From Actinomycetota bacterium (GTDB lineage: Bacteria; Actinomycetota; Actinomycetes; S36-B12; UBA5976), in contig RGCY01000005.1 of the NCBI GenBank assembly GCA_009918865.1, positions 1-22,260 of the forward strand: a DNA stretch of 22,260 nt, given 5' to 3'. Shown one piece after another: positions 1 to 8,181 of the stretch. The notes beneath the pieces are model-generated. The model was not told the DNA's origin. It did no database searches and worked only from the letters and a program-made list of their open reading frames with translations. The position numbers were made by a program, and so were the translations under genes. Numbering within the stretch: the first letter of the stretch is position 1; every line of letters starts with the position of its first letter.

Positions 1-579
1 CATTGCGGCAGGCTCAGCAGCCATCCCTTTCCACCGAGAGGTGTCAATAGGTTCACCAAATCGCACTCCAATGCGGCGACCGAGTCGCGGAATCCGTCGT
101 CCGGTTGGCTGAATCCAAAACGTGTTCACCATCGCCACTGGGATCACCGGAACCTGTGCCTCAATTGCGATGCGCGCTGCACCAGTGCGACCGCGGTAGA
201 GCCGACCGTCGGGAGAGCGAGTGCCCTCTGGGTAAATGCCGAGCAACTTTCCGGACTTCACGAGCCGCACCCCGGTGGTGATTGCAGCCTCCGCCGCGCG
301 ACCGCCACTGCGATCCACTGGCACTTGACCCACACTTGTGAAAAACCAGCGCCACAGCAAACCCACTAAGCCAGGACGGACGAAGTACTCGCGCTTGGCC
401 AAAAACGTCACTTGCCGACTCAACTCAACGGGCAGAAAGATGGAATCACAAAACGAAAGGTGATTGCTGACGAGGACTGCCCCACCGCGCACGGGCACCG
501 CGTCGAGATTGTGCACCCGTGGCCACCACAAGCGAGTCAATGGCCAGACCACAAGGGTGCGCAACACTTGGTACCACAC
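1..579 (-). CDS. plsC: 1-acyl-sn-glycerol-3-phosphate acyltransferase (PlsC family), 3' end cut by window
   Basis: Transfers an acyl chain to lysophosphatidic acid to make phosphatidic acid at the membrane. The 193 visible residues carry the family blocks: the HX4D motif NHLSFCD near residues 39-45, the YPEGTRSPDGR block (lysophospholipid binding) near 117-127, and VPVIPVAM further on. The C-terminus lies beyond base 1. I chose the GTG at 579 because family members begin just before the WYQVLRTLV-like segment, and because a TAGGGT box ends 7 nt upstream, which suggests a leaderless start. An in-frame GTG at 624 is possible but adds an unconserved tail. It is divergent from the small membrane protein at 639. 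Rv2182c is the probable counterpart in Mycobacterium. The family call is secure; exact substrate preference is not visible. Confidence 0.88.
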   Translation of the reverse strand, partial: MWYQVLRTLVVWPLTRLWWPRVHNLDAVPVRGGAVLVSNHLSFCDSIFLPVELSRQVTFLAKREYFVRPGLVGLLWRWFFTSVGQVPVDRSGGRAAEAAITTGVRLVKSGKLLGIYPEGTRSPDGRLYRGRTGAARIAIEAQVPVIPVAMVNTFWIQPTGRRIPRLGRRIGVRFGEPIDTSRWKGMAAEPAAM

Positions 580-586
580 GCTGATA

Positions 587-615
587 ACCCTAGCCGGGAG
601 ACTGCGGTTTGTCGG
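587..615 (-). promoter_or_regulatory. plsC promoter, leaderless type
   Basis: Reading the minus strand, CCGACA (615-610), a 17-nt spacer and TAGGGT (592-587) are followed 7 nt later by the GTG start. The spacing puts the transcription start at or next to the start codon. It shares its short intergenic space with the divergent promoter of the gene at 639. Sequence inference only. Confidence 0.5.
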
Positions 616-625
616 CGTCGTCACC

Positions 626-631
626 TAGCCT
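626..631 (+). promoter_or_regulatory. -10 box of the small membrane protein gene, leaderless type
   Basis: TAGCCT lies 7 nt before the GTG at 639, the same geometry as the plsC promoter on the other strand. No convincing -35 hexamer is seen at 16-18 nt. It decides the start codon in favour of GTG 639 over TTG 609. Confidence 0.45.
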
Positions 632-638
632 TGAGTGC

Positions 639-1055
639 GTGGAACGCGACGACCAAAGCGAGCGCGAGTGGGATGACATCGTCCAACGGCTTGGCGACGA
701 CCTTTTCACCGGCGTTCCAGACATCATTGCAACCCCGACCCCCACAGCAGCGACCGAAGGCGATGCACCTACCGCGGCAGAAGTGTCTGCGCGCGCAGAC
801 TTTGAGGCATTGGACGACGACGCCCACTTTGTGCCACCTGCTCCGCCAGCACCTCAACTCACCCGACGCACGCGCGCGGCATGGGCATGTGCCGTGAGCG
901 GAATCGGCTTACTCATCACTGCGTCAGTTATGGGATTTGCAGACACGTGGTCGACTGTGCTCGGACTATCACTCGCCGGGACAGGCGCGGCACTGCTGTT
1001 TCAACTCATTCCCACACACCGAGACGACCCTGATGACGATGGCGCAGTCGTGTGA
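639..1055 (+). CDS. small two-helix membrane protein, unknown function
   Basis: I do not recognise a characterised family. From GTG 639 the product is about 138 residues. It has an acidic, Ala/Pro-rich N-terminal half (with DDIVQRLGDD near the start), then two hydrophobic segments near residues 85-106 and 109-126, then a short acidic tail ending in DDPDDDGAVV. This looks like a cytosolic tail followed by a membrane hairpin. Proteins of this type often sit next to plsC and glucokinase genes in actinobacteria, from memory. A TTG at 609 would extend it by ten residues, but the TAGCCT box 7 nt before 639 favours the shorter form. It converges on the glucokinase gene with a 29-bp gap that holds no clear terminator. 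Confidence 0.6.
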   Translation: MERDDQSEREWDDIVQRLGDDLFTGVPDIIATPTPTAATEGDAPTAAEVSARADFEALDDDAHFVPPAPPAPQLTRRTRAAWACAVSGIGLLITASVMGFADTWSTVLGLSLAGTGAALLFQLIPTHRDDPDDDGAVV

Positions 1056-1084
1056 CCGAACGAAATACTCTCGAACGCTGTGCT

Positions 1085-2044
1085 TTATGACGGGTGTGCG
1101 GCTCGCCACCGCACCAAGTCAGCCGCACCCACCAACCCGGCATCGTTGCGCAACGTTGCCGCGCGCAGCGGAATCTGTTGCTGACGCTGCACTGGCACGC
1201 GCGTGGGGTAAGCGGCAGCCAGAGGTGTCATCAAAATGTCACCGGCTTCACTCACGCCGCCACCAATCACGAATGCAGCTGGGTCCAGCACCGCAACCAA
1301 GTCAGCAAGACCTGCAGCAATGTTGTCCGCCAACTGCGCAAACGCGGCCAGCGCAACTTCATTGCCTGCACCTGCCGCAGCAGTGACATGAACGCCAGTG
1401 ATCCCTGCGACAGTGCCATCGCCGAGTTCACATAAAGCCTTGGCCTGTGCCGATGCACTGCTAGCCAATTCCTTAGCAATGCGCACTAATGCTTGCCCGC
1501 TTGCGTATTGCTCCCAGCATCCGACCTTGCCGCACGGACACGGTAGGCCACCGGGCACGAGAGTCATGTGACCGATTTCTGCAGCCATCCCTTGACCGCC
1601 GACCAACAATTGGCCGCCCAAGATGATGCCGCCACCCACACCGGTGCCGATGGTCACCATCACCAAATCCGCAACACCTTGACCCGCGCCGAATCGATAC
1701 TCTCCCCACGCTGCGACATTTGCATCGTTTTCAAGCGTGACATCTGTGCCAAGCGCGTCTCGCAGCATCGCTGCGGCGGGTACATCTCTCCATCCGAGAT
1801 TGGGCACAACGACGGCCACTTCACGAGCCGTGTCAAGAAATGCTGGTAGCCCCACACCTACACCAGCCACGCCAGCATCGCTGTGTTCACGTAGCGCCGA
1901 AACTGCTTCGACGATGGCCGCAATGACTGCTGCCGGAGTGCGGTCGGCGACGTCGGCTCGAGTACGCGCAACCACCTCACCGGTGTCACTCACCAGCCCC
2001 GCTGCAATCTTGGTGCCGCCGACATCAACCCCGATGGCAAACAT
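1085..2044 (-). CDS. glk: ROK-family glucokinase
   Basis: Phosphorylates glucose to glucose-6-phosphate in the cytoplasm. The 319-residue length fits Streptomyces GlkA-type enzymes. Visible motifs are the N-terminal phosphate loop DVGGTK (residues 7-12), ENDAN with the likely catalytic Asp107, IGTGVGGG (132-139), EIGH with the zinc-ligand His159, and the ROK zinc motif CPCGKVGCWEQ (169-179) with Cys169, Cys171 and Cys176. The open frame runs upstream to 2131, but ATG 2044 has a GGAGG Shine-Dalgarno (2054-2050) five bases before it and begins exactly at the conserved FAIGVDVGGTK segment, so the upstream 29 residues are rejected. ATP versus polyphosphate as donor cannot be read from the sequence. 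Divergent from fadD15. Confidence 0.92.
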   Translation of the reverse strand: MFAIGVDVGGTKIAAGLVSDTGEVVARTRADVADRTPAAVIAAIVEAVSALREHSDAGVAGVGVGLPAFLDTAREVAVVVPNLGWRDVPAAAMLRDALGTDVTLENDANVAAWGEYRFGAGQGVADLVMVTIGTGVGGGIILGGQLLVGGQGMAAEIGHMTLVPGGLPCPCGKVGCWEQYASGQALVRIAKELASSASAQAKALCELGDGTVAGITGVHVTAAAGAGNEVALAAFAQLADNIAAGLADLVAVLDPAAFVIGGGVSEAGDILMTPLAAAYPTRVPVQRQQQIPLRAATLRNDAGLVGAADLVRWRAAHPS

Positions 2045-2179
2045 TGAAACCTCCTTGAGCGCGGCGGCTGCCGATCCCTTGAGACACCACGCTGTCTGCA
2101 GCGCTGGTGGCGCACAACGCTCACACCGCATTGGCGTCGTGACAGGGCGTTGGTAGCGCCGGGGCAGAGCCTAGGCACG

Positions 2180-2208
2180 CTGACAAGGCTTTGATAGTCC
2201 GGCATGAT
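2180..2208 (+). promoter_or_regulatory. fadD15 promoter, leaderless type
   Basis: CTGACA (2180-2185), a 17-nt spacer and CATGAT (2203-2208) are followed 6 nt later by ATG 2215. No Shine-Dalgarno sequence is visible before this ATG, which agrees with a leaderless message. The -10 keeps A2 and T6 but is not a canonical TANNNT box. Confidence 0.4.
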
Positions 2209-2214
2209 TCGGGC

Positions 2215-4010
2215 ATGTCTGAGACCCGAAGTGAACCGCTGCTGAATGCACGGCCTTCATGGCGCACCCTTATTGATGCCGTGTCCGCCAATGCCGCATC
2301 TCATCCCGAAACCGTCGTTGCCGAACAGTGGGATGGCAGCGCCTTCGTCAACCAGGTCACTGCCAAGGGTCTCTACCAACATGTGCGCTCAGTTGCCGCA
2401 GGTCTCATGGCCGCAGGTGTGCGCCCAGGTGACCGGGTCGGCATCATGTCGCGCACGCGGTATGAGTGGACCGTTCTCGACCTAGCCATCTGGCATGCTG
2501 GCGGTGTCACCGTTCCGATTTACGAAACGTCATCGGCCGACCAAGTTCGATGGATTCTGACTGATTCCAAAGCACTGTGCGTGGTTGTCGAAGATGCACA
2601 GATGCGTGCCACCGTGGATTCAGTGCGCGCTGACTTACCGGGTTTGGGCGCGGTGTGGACTATTGCTGACGGCGGTCTGGACACGATTGCCGGGCTTGCC
2701 GCCGGTAGTTCTGCTGATGTGGATGCCGCATTGGCTTCGCGCGGGCCGGAAGACCCCGCCACCATCATCTACACATCCGGCACCACGGGCCGACCAAAAG
2801 GTTGCGTGCTCACACATTCAAATCTGATGTTCGAAACCCACTCTGTGCTTGAGGCGGAACCAACTGTCGTGAACGAGCACACAACTTCTGTGCTCTTTCT
2901 ACCCCTGGCACATGTGTTCGCGCGCATCCTGCAAGCAGTGCTCATCACCACCCGAGCACGCATTGGCTATTGCTCAGACACCGCCGCACTCACAAATGCC
3001 ATGCAAGTAATGCAACCGAGCCTGATTGTGGCCGTGCCACGCGTGTTCGAAAAACTCATCAACACTGCCACCCAGCGAGCCACCCAAGCAGGAAAGGGTG
3101 CACTTTTCGAGAAGGCACTCAACACAGCAATTGCTTTTAGCCGTGCCCAGGACACTGGTTCAGTTGGTCTGGCTTTGCGTCTGAAACATGCCGTGTTCAG
3201 CCGGCTCGTCTACGGCAAGTTGCGCGCAACTCTTGGTGGCAAATTGCAGTGGGCCGTCTCTGGTGGGGCACCGCTAGGTGAACGTCTTGGTCACGCATTT
3301 CGCGGTATGGGCATCACGGTGCTCGAAGGTTATGGCTTGACCGAAACCACTGCCGCTACCCAGGTGGTCCGGGAATCAAAATTGGCAGCGTCGGACGAGC
3401 AGTGCCCGGCACGTCGATGCGGATTGCCAACGATGGTGAAGTGCAATTGCTTGGCGGCAACATCTTTCGCGAGTATTGGAACAACCCAGAAGCGACTCGT
3501 GCCACCATGACTGAGGATGGCTGGTTCCGCACCGGAGATCTCGGTGCAATCGATGATGACGGATTCCTTCGCATCACTGGCCGCGCTAAGGAAATTATCG
3601 TCACCGCTGGCGGCAAGAACGTGGCGCCGGCGGTGCTTGAAGACCCCATCAATGCATCGTTCCTTGTTTCAATGTCGATGGTGGTTGGTGAAGCCAAGCC
3701 ATTCGTCGCAGCACTCGTCACCATTGACCCAGAGGCGCTGCGACTTTGGCTACGCGGACGCAATCGCCCAGACTCAACGCACATTTCAGACTTGATCTCT
3801 GACGCAGATTTGCGTGCGGAAATTCAGCGCGTGATTGACAACGCGAATGCCCAAGTTTCCAAAGCCGAGCAGATTCGTAGCTTTGCCATCATCCCAACGG
3901 AATGGACTATCGCTGGTGGTCAAATCACTCCGTCAATGAAACTCAAGCGGTCAGTCGTCATGGAACAACACGCTGCCGACATTGAAGCCCTCTACAACGC
4001 GAAGCGTTAG
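2215..4010 (+). CDS. fadD15: long-chain fatty-acid-CoA ligase (FadD15-like), frameshifted near 3360
   Basis: Activates fatty acids to acyl-CoA through an acyl-adenylate. The first frame (2215-3510) carries the AMP-binding P-loop YTSGTTGRPKG and the GYGLTETTAAT motif. The second frame, from about 3360 to 4010, carries IGSVGRAVPGTSM, WFRTGDLG, the hinge GRAKEIIVTAGGKN and the C-terminal catalytic-lysine region QITPSMKLKR. Neither half is complete alone, but joined they give about 600 residues, the usual length. The first frame runs through ACC at 3358-3360; the second reads CCA GGT GGT from 3360. The gene therefore lacks 1 base (or 1 modulo 3) relative to an intact copy. I see no slippery sequence. 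Codon use and family identity are continuous across the break, so this is one gene with a small indel: a real mutation or a sequence error. Confidence 0.88.
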
Positions 4011-4014
4011 GAAT

Positions 4015-4031
4015 TGCTGTTTTTCACAGCA
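4015..4031. terminator. weak hairpin between convergent fadD15 and pimB
   Basis: TGCTGT, a five-base loop TTTTC, and ACAGCA form a 6-bp stem filling most of the 21-bp gap between the fadD15 stop and the pimB stop. The stem is short and has no clear T-run on either side, so termination is only a suggestion. Confidence 0.25.
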
Positions 4032-5207
4032 CTAGTCGCCAGAACGCAGCAAAGTTGCCAACGTGGTCGCCGGCACATCCCAGGACCATTGACGTCGAAC
4101 CCACTCCGCACCGGCGGTGCCGAGTCGTTCGCGCAATGACGCATCAGCAAGCAGGGTCACGACAGCATCAACAAGATGACCAATGTGTTCCTGTTCAGAC
4201 TTTGCTTCAGGCAGCAACAAGCCGGTTTCGTCCGGCAGCAACGCGTCTGGCACTCCCCCTGTCGCGCTGGCAATCGTGGGAATCCCGAGCGCTGCAGCCT
4301 CGAGGAGCACGATGCCAAGTCCTTCCACATCAAAACCCGCAAGTCGGGACCGCGCAGGTAGCGCACAGACATCTGCAACTGCCGTGTAAGCAGGTAAGTC
4401 TGCGTAAGGCACGCGGCCGGTGAAATGCACGCTATCGCCGAGGTCGCGTGCTTGGGCCTGCAATTTCCGAGCAAGTGGACCGGCGCCCACAATGAGTAGC
4501 ACTGCATCCGGAAATCTGCGCAGCACTTCTGGCCACGCGGCAATCAGACGGTCTTGACCTTTGCGCGCAACCAAACGTGACACACACGCCACAACCGGAC
4601 GATCCGCTAACCCAAGCCGAGTTCTGATGTCGTGTGCACGGTCACGCAATTCATCCGTGCGTCGCCATGTCTCAACATCCACCCCAGGCGCAAGCCGAGC
4701 CCATCGGTAGTCATCGCGCGTGCCTTTCAACGCGCGTTGCACTTGACTGCGAGTCCAAGACCCGAGATAGGTGAGCACCTGTGCATGCGCCGCAGCACGC
4801 AAGATGGCGCGACCTCCCGGATAAGGCGCCATTCCAGCTTCCGCTCCATGGGTGGTGGCGACCACCACAGGCAGCCCACGACGCTGGAGCATCGGCACCA
4901 ACAACCCATGTGGGGCTGACGACGGCAACCAGACTCGGTCACACCCAAGTTCGGCTGCCATCGACACCGCTGCCTGAGCGACTGCACGAGTTGGCCACAT
5001 GCCCGCGCGCAGCCGAACAATTGGATAGCCCGCTGACGTGTCGTATGCCAAGGCTTCTGCGGAGGTCACACCGTCAGACCTTGATGCCGCGGATGCTGCG
5101 AGCACAGCAATCGACTCTGGGGCTTGACGTCGCAAGAGCTCGTGAATGAACGTTTCAATGCCACCACCGCGCGGCGGAAAATCGTTTGTCAGCACCAACG
5201 TTTTCAT
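4032..5207 (-). CDS. pimB: GT4 mannosyltransferase, PimB'-like (phosphatidylinositol mannoside synthesis)
   Basis: Likely adds the second mannose from GDP-mannose to phosphatidylinositol monomannoside at the inner face of the membrane. The 391 residues match the family length (about 385 in mycobacteria). The N-terminal domain opens with VLTNDFPPRGGGIETF and has THGAEAG near 138-144. The C-terminal donor domain has SRLVARKGQDRLI and the GT4 signature EGLGIVLLEAAALGIP. Synteny beside fadD15 and an NlpC/P60 gene matches Rv2187-Rv2190c. It lies 99 bp downstream of the M48 protease gene on the same strand. Upstream of ATG 5207 there is only a weak GGA. The glycosyltransferase call is firm; the PimB' assignment rests on context and overall similarity, and another GDP-mannose transferase is the alternative. 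Confidence 0.82.
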   Translation of the reverse strand: MKTLVLTNDFPPRGGGIETFIHELLRRQAPESIAVLAASAASRSDGVTSAEALAYDTSAGYPIVRLRAGMWPTRAVAQAAVSMAAELGCDRVWLPSSAPHGLLVPMLQRRGLPVVVATTHGAEAGMAPYPGGRAILRAAAHAQVLTYLGSWTRSQVQRALKGTRDDYRWARLAPGVDVETWRRTDELRDRAHDIRTRLGLADRPVVACVSRLVARKGQDRLIAAWPEVLRRFPDAVLLIVGAGPLARKLQAQARDLGDSVHFTGRVPYADLPAYTAVADVCALPARSRLAGFDVEGLGIVLLEAAALGIPTIASATGGVPDALLPDETGLLLPEAKSEQEHIGHLVDAVVTLLADASLRERLGTAGAEWVRRQWSWDVPATTLATLLRSGD

Positions 5208-5306
5208 TGTTCCGTGACCACATCGCTTCGGTGCGGCTCACACCGCAACACTGCCGTGCAGCGGCGCGCGATGCTCATACCCGAACGCTACCCGTGCCTA
5301 CTGCTT

Positions 5307-6662
5307 TCACTGCAGTCTCTGCACGCCATCGGAAGTAGGTTTCGGTGCAACAATGCCCGGTGGCACATCGATGCCGTTGGCTTGCGCCCATGCGCGCGCA
5401 TTCGCAATCCGTTGAACAATTGTCGGATGGCTGCGAAGCCACTGACGTGGGGCGTCGTCACCGAGAAATGCCAGATTCGTAACAGCAACTCGATGCATCA
5501 TTGAAATGAATGCTTGTGGATTCTGTGTCAGTTCGAGTGCGGCAATGTCGGCTCGAGTTTCGATGCCACGACTCACCGAATTGACCAACGGCAAACCCGC
5601 CAATTGCAAACTCAGCCACGCAAGCACAAGCACGGGCACAATTCGTGCGGGAATCGGCGACATCTGCCGTGATGACATGTGCATTGGTGACAGCGGCAAT
5701 CGGACTCCGGATTCAGTGGTAGGCCGACCTTGCCACCATCCGAGTCCAGCAATCAGTATTCCTGTGAGGCAGCCACCTGCTAACGCGCCGAACAGTGGGT
5801 CTCGTGCGCGAACGTGACCGAGTTCGTGTGCAACCATCGAGGTCAACTCATCCGCGCGGGTTTGGTTCACAGATGATGTGCGCAACACCACTCTCGCCCA
5901 CGGGCCAGCGCCTGTGGCGTAGGCATTCAAGCCGTTGTCGCTACCTGCCGAAGCGCTCACTCGGATTGGCACCGAAGGTAGCCCGGCTTTGACTTTCAAG
6001 GTTTCGAGTTGCTGCGACACTTTTCCTGGCGGCATCGCAGTAGTGCGCTCGGGTTGCAAGCCTTGCAGTGCTGGCAGAAAGCCACACGCAGCAATGACGA
6101 CAACTGAACCTGCGGCAATGCGTGTGGACCACGTTCGCTGCCAACGCCTCATGAGTCGCAAGAACAAGGTTCCGAGTGCAAACACCACGAGGCCCATGAG
6201 CAGCACATCGCGCGCCAAGCTCAGGAACACACCGCCGAGACTCTCACTCGTCATGTCCCATCGACGATTGATGTGCCAGACCATGACTTCTGCTGGCCAT
6301 GCGCTGATGGAGCTTGCGCCAAGCAGTAACGCGCACAAGAGCGCCGCCCGACCTGGCTCGCCCAGCCATGGCGCAGCACGAACAACAGACATTGCTCGAA
6401 GTCGCAGTGGACGAATGAGCACGTAAGCCGCCGCCGTCAAGAACGGCGAAAGAATTGCCCACCACATCCAGAACGAGAGCTCGCCGCGGTAGCGTGCTTG
6501 ACGAGCGAGTTCCGCGGCCGTGAAATCAAGTCGCCAGTCGGGGGTTCCGCGCAGGTGTGGGAATGTGAACCAGCGACCAGCCACTGCAATGCCAATCAGG
6601 CACACGACCAACAGGGCAACCATCCGCAGGGGCGCTCGGTTCACACGTTGCTGCGCCCACAT
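5307..6662 (-). CDS. membrane M48 family metalloprotease (Ste24/HtpX-like)
   Basis: A 451-residue multi-pass membrane zinc protease. Hydrophobic segments are seen near residues 12-29, 66-84, 107-125, 152-170, 182-199, 292-309 and 342-360. The zinc motif HELGH is at 279-283 (His279, Glu280, His283), and the third-ligand motif ETRAD is at 368-372 (Glu368). This arrangement, with a membrane pair after HExxH, is that of the M48A peptidases. The substrate is unknown; family members cleave membrane or lipidated proteins. ATG 6662 starts 4 bases after the stop of the NlpC/P60 gene, so the two are almost certainly cotranscribed, suggesting a cell-envelope role. Only a weak AGGA precedes the start. 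Confidence 0.85.
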   Translation of the reverse strand: MWAQQRVNRAPLRMVALLVVCLIGIAVAGRWFTFPHLRGTPDWRLDFTAAELARQARYRGELSFWMWWAILSPFLTAAAYVLIRPLRLRAMSVVRAAPWLGEPGRAALLCALLLGASSISAWPAEVMVWHINRRWDMTSESLGGVFLSLARDVLLMGLVVFALGTLFLRLMRRWQRTWSTRIAAGSVVVIAACGFLPALQGLQPERTTAMPPGKVSQQLETLKVKAGLPSVPIRVSASAGSDNGLNAYATGAGPWARVVLRTSSVNQTRADELTSMVAHELGHVRARDPLFGALAGGCLTGILIAGLGWWQGRPTTESGVRLPLSPMHMSSRQMSPIPARIVPVLVLAWLSLQLAGLPLVNSVSRGIETRADIAALELTQNPQAFISMMHRVAVTNLAFLGDDAPRQWLRSHPTIVQRIANARAWAQANGIDVPPGIVAPKPTSDGVQRLQ

Positions 6663-6666
6663 GGGT

Positions 6667-7755
6667 TTATCGTCCTACGACGCGAGCAGCCCCGCTGAAA
6701 CGAGCTCGATACCACGGAGCGTTGATGCTCGTGATGGTCACATCTGACCGTGGGTTCTCGGCGTGAACCATGCGTCCGCCCCCGATGTACATCGCCACAT
6801 GGTGTGCGCCTCGTCTGAAGAAGAACATCAAATCACCAGGCTTCATTTGCGACCACGACACTTTGCGACCGTAGCGAACCTGCGCCTTTGAGAAGTGAGG
6901 AAGCGCAACGCCAGCGTGCTTATAGGCAGCCTGCGTCAATCCGGAACAGTCAAAGGCTCGCTCCCCTGCCATGAACGCGATATATGGCTTGCCCACTTGC
7001 CGAATCGCATATGTGACTGCACGCCGTGCCGCGGCACTCGGCGCCTTGCCTGCGAAAACTTTGCCGCCTGCCCATGCCTTCTGTGCTTGCTTGGCGGCTG
7101 CTGCTTGCGCGGCTCGACGTTTCGCTAACCGGGCGAGATAGATCTTTCGCGCCTTACCTTTCAAACTCGCCAACACCTTTTGCGATTGCTTGAGTTTTAC
7201 GCTCACTTGATCGCGATGAAGCTTCGCTTGCTTCCAAACAGCCGCACGTTCTTTGCGAACCGCGGCCAACTGCGCTCGATTCGTGGCCAGGTTCAAACGC
7301 ATGCCATTGATGGTGCGCAACTGGTCGGCTTGATTTCCCGCGACAATCGACAACATGGTTCCACGATTGAGAAAGTCACGAGGGCTCTTGGTCAGAAGTA
7401 ATTCGGCAGTGTTGCTAAAACTTCCAGATGTGTAGGCCTGCACTGCCATGGCATCAATTGAGCGTTGGAGTCGACCCATCGAACGCGATGCCCGAGAAAT
7501 TCGGGTTTGCAGTCGCGCGCTCTTGGTGTCAATGGCACGCAGATTCAACATAGCCTCGTTGTAGGCCTCAGATGCCGCTTCGGCTTCGCTTTCAAGCTGG
7601 CTGACCCGGTTCTCAACCTTGTCGATTTGCTTGCTCAGACTGTCTGCCGAGGCGGGCTCACCGGTGATGACGCCGGACAGTGCAAAGGCCGTCAACAACG
7701 TGACCAAGCCGGCACGACCCGGTCCACGCTGCACTTTTCGACTTAGCCCGAACAT
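6667..7755 (-). CDS. secreted coiled-coil NlpC/P60 peptidoglycan endopeptidase (RipC-like)
   Basis: Predicted to cleave stem peptides in peptidoglycan outside the cell. It has a signal peptide (residues 1-38, ending PASADS), a long heptad-rich region (about 39-220, with an Ala/Lys/Arg-rich stretch at 205-228), and an NlpC/P60 domain (about 240-362). The catalytic Cys is Cys270 in FDCSG and the His is His319 in HHVAMYIG, with His331 in HAEN as third polar residue. The usual YxWGG segment before the Cys reads YIAFMAG here. Length and position match mycobacterial RipC (Rv2190c), whose relatives are activated by FtsEX; ftsEX is not in the window. A TAGACT box ends 6 nt before ATG 7755, so translation is probably leaderless. 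Confidence 0.88.
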   Translation of the reverse strand: MFGLSRKVQRGPGRAGLVTLLTAFALSGVITGEPASADSLSKQIDKVENRVSQLESEAEAASEAYNEAMLNLRAIDTKSARLQTRISRASRSMGRLQRSIDAMAVQAYTSGSFSNTAELLLTKSPRDFLNRGTMLSIVAGNQADQLRTINGMRLNLATNRAQLAAVRKERAAVWKQAKLHRDQVSVKLKQSQKVLASLKGKARKIYLARLAKRRAAQAAAAKQAQKAWAGGKVFAGKAPSAAARRAVTYAIRQVGKPYIAFMAGERAFDCSGLTQAAYKHAGVALPHFSKAQVRYGRKVSWSQMKPGDLMFFFRRGAHHVAMYIGGGRMVHAENPRSDVTITSINAPWYRARFSGAARVVGR

Positions 7756-7761
7756 GCGCCA

Positions 7762-7767
7762 AGTCTA
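7762..7767 (-). promoter_or_regulatory. -10 box of the NlpC/P60-M48 operon, leaderless type
   Basis: TAGACT on the minus strand with 6 nt (TGGCGC) before ATG 7755. There is no Shine-Dalgarno sequence. It lies in the 23-bp gap after the stop of the Cys-rich gene, so the NlpC/P60 gene seems to have its own promoter. Confidence 0.5.
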
Positions 7768-7778
7768 GGCAATGTGGG

Positions 7779-8012
7779 CTATCCGGCCCGGGCAGCACCG
7801 CGATGAGCCGGCGCGGCCGTGCTGGTCGTACTACCCGTTGCCACGGGCTCTAGGCGCAGGGGGCGAACGAGCCCAGCGCGCACGAGCGCGTCCACGGCCG
7901 TGACCTCTGCATCAACCAATTCCACGGGAACTCGCGGACCGAGAATTGCGGTGACAAGACAGTCCGCGCAAGCCGAGCGCGGCGCGGCACATGCATTGCA
8001 GTCAATAACCAT
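7779..8012 (-). CDS. small Cys-rich protein with a CX2C-X6-CX2C cluster
   Basis: 77 residues from ATG 8012. The N-terminus starts VIDCNACAAPRSACADCLV, so Cys5, Cys8, Cys15 and Cys18 form a CX2C-X6-CX2C cluster able to bind zinc or an Fe-S centre. The middle (DAEVTAVDALVRAGLVRPLRL) looks like a short helix, and the tail is Ala/Thr/Gly-rich and probably disordered. I recall similar short proteins beside NlpC/P60 genes in other actinobacteria, but know no function. The frame extends to ATG 8063, but the Cys-rich motif usually starts the protein, and a TACCGT box 6 nt before ATG 8012 supports that start. The frame's real coding status is likely, not proven. Confidence 0.62.
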   Translation of the reverse strand: MVIDCNACAAPRSACADCLVTAILGPRVPVELVDAEVTAVDALVRAGLVRPLRLEPVATGSTTSTAAPAHRGAARAG

Positions 8013-8018
8013 GCCGGC

Positions 8019-8024
8019 ACGGTA
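8019..8024 (-). promoter_or_regulatory. -10 box of the Cys-rich gene, leaderless type
   Basis: TACCGT on the minus strand, 6 nt before ATG 8012, with no Shine-Dalgarno. A -35 hexamer at the normal distance is not convincing. Confidence 0.4.
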
Positions 8025-8143
8025 CGACCACCCACTGACACTGCGGTGGGAGTCAAGACGCACTTGAAGGGTTCACAGGAGAGCACCTGCTGTCGGCCTC
8101 CTGCGCATGTGACCCCTTCTAGGACTCCACCTACTGTCTGTTT

Positions 8144-8159
8144 GGCCGTTCTGACGGCC
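8144..8159 (-). terminator. possible hairpin downstream of trpD
   Basis: GGCCGT and ACGGCC arms around a 4-nt loop, 22 bp beyond the trpD stop. No T-tract follows on the minus strand, so an intrinsic terminator is doubtful. The rest of the 169-bp gap (8013-8181) shows nothing else I can support apart from the promoter at 8019-8024. Confidence 0.25.
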
Positions 8160-8181
8160 GGTTGACGCTTCGCACGAGCAC

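Noticed and set aside
412..897. 161-residue plus-strand frame over plsC
   Set aside because: It is antisense to conserved plsC motifs and has shadow-frame composition.
2045..2131. upstream 29-residue extension of the glucokinase frame
   Set aside because: It is Cys-rich, unconserved, and lies before a strong GGAGG site at the true start.
3355..3370. programmed ribosomal frameshift in fadD15
   Set aside because: No slippery heptamer or downstream structure is visible at the break, and such control is not known for this enzyme.
8087..8122. short minus-strand reading frame (about 11 codons) in the gap after trpD, as a leader peptide
   Set aside because: It has no Trp or Cys run and no hairpin pair typical of an attenuator; chance is sufficient.
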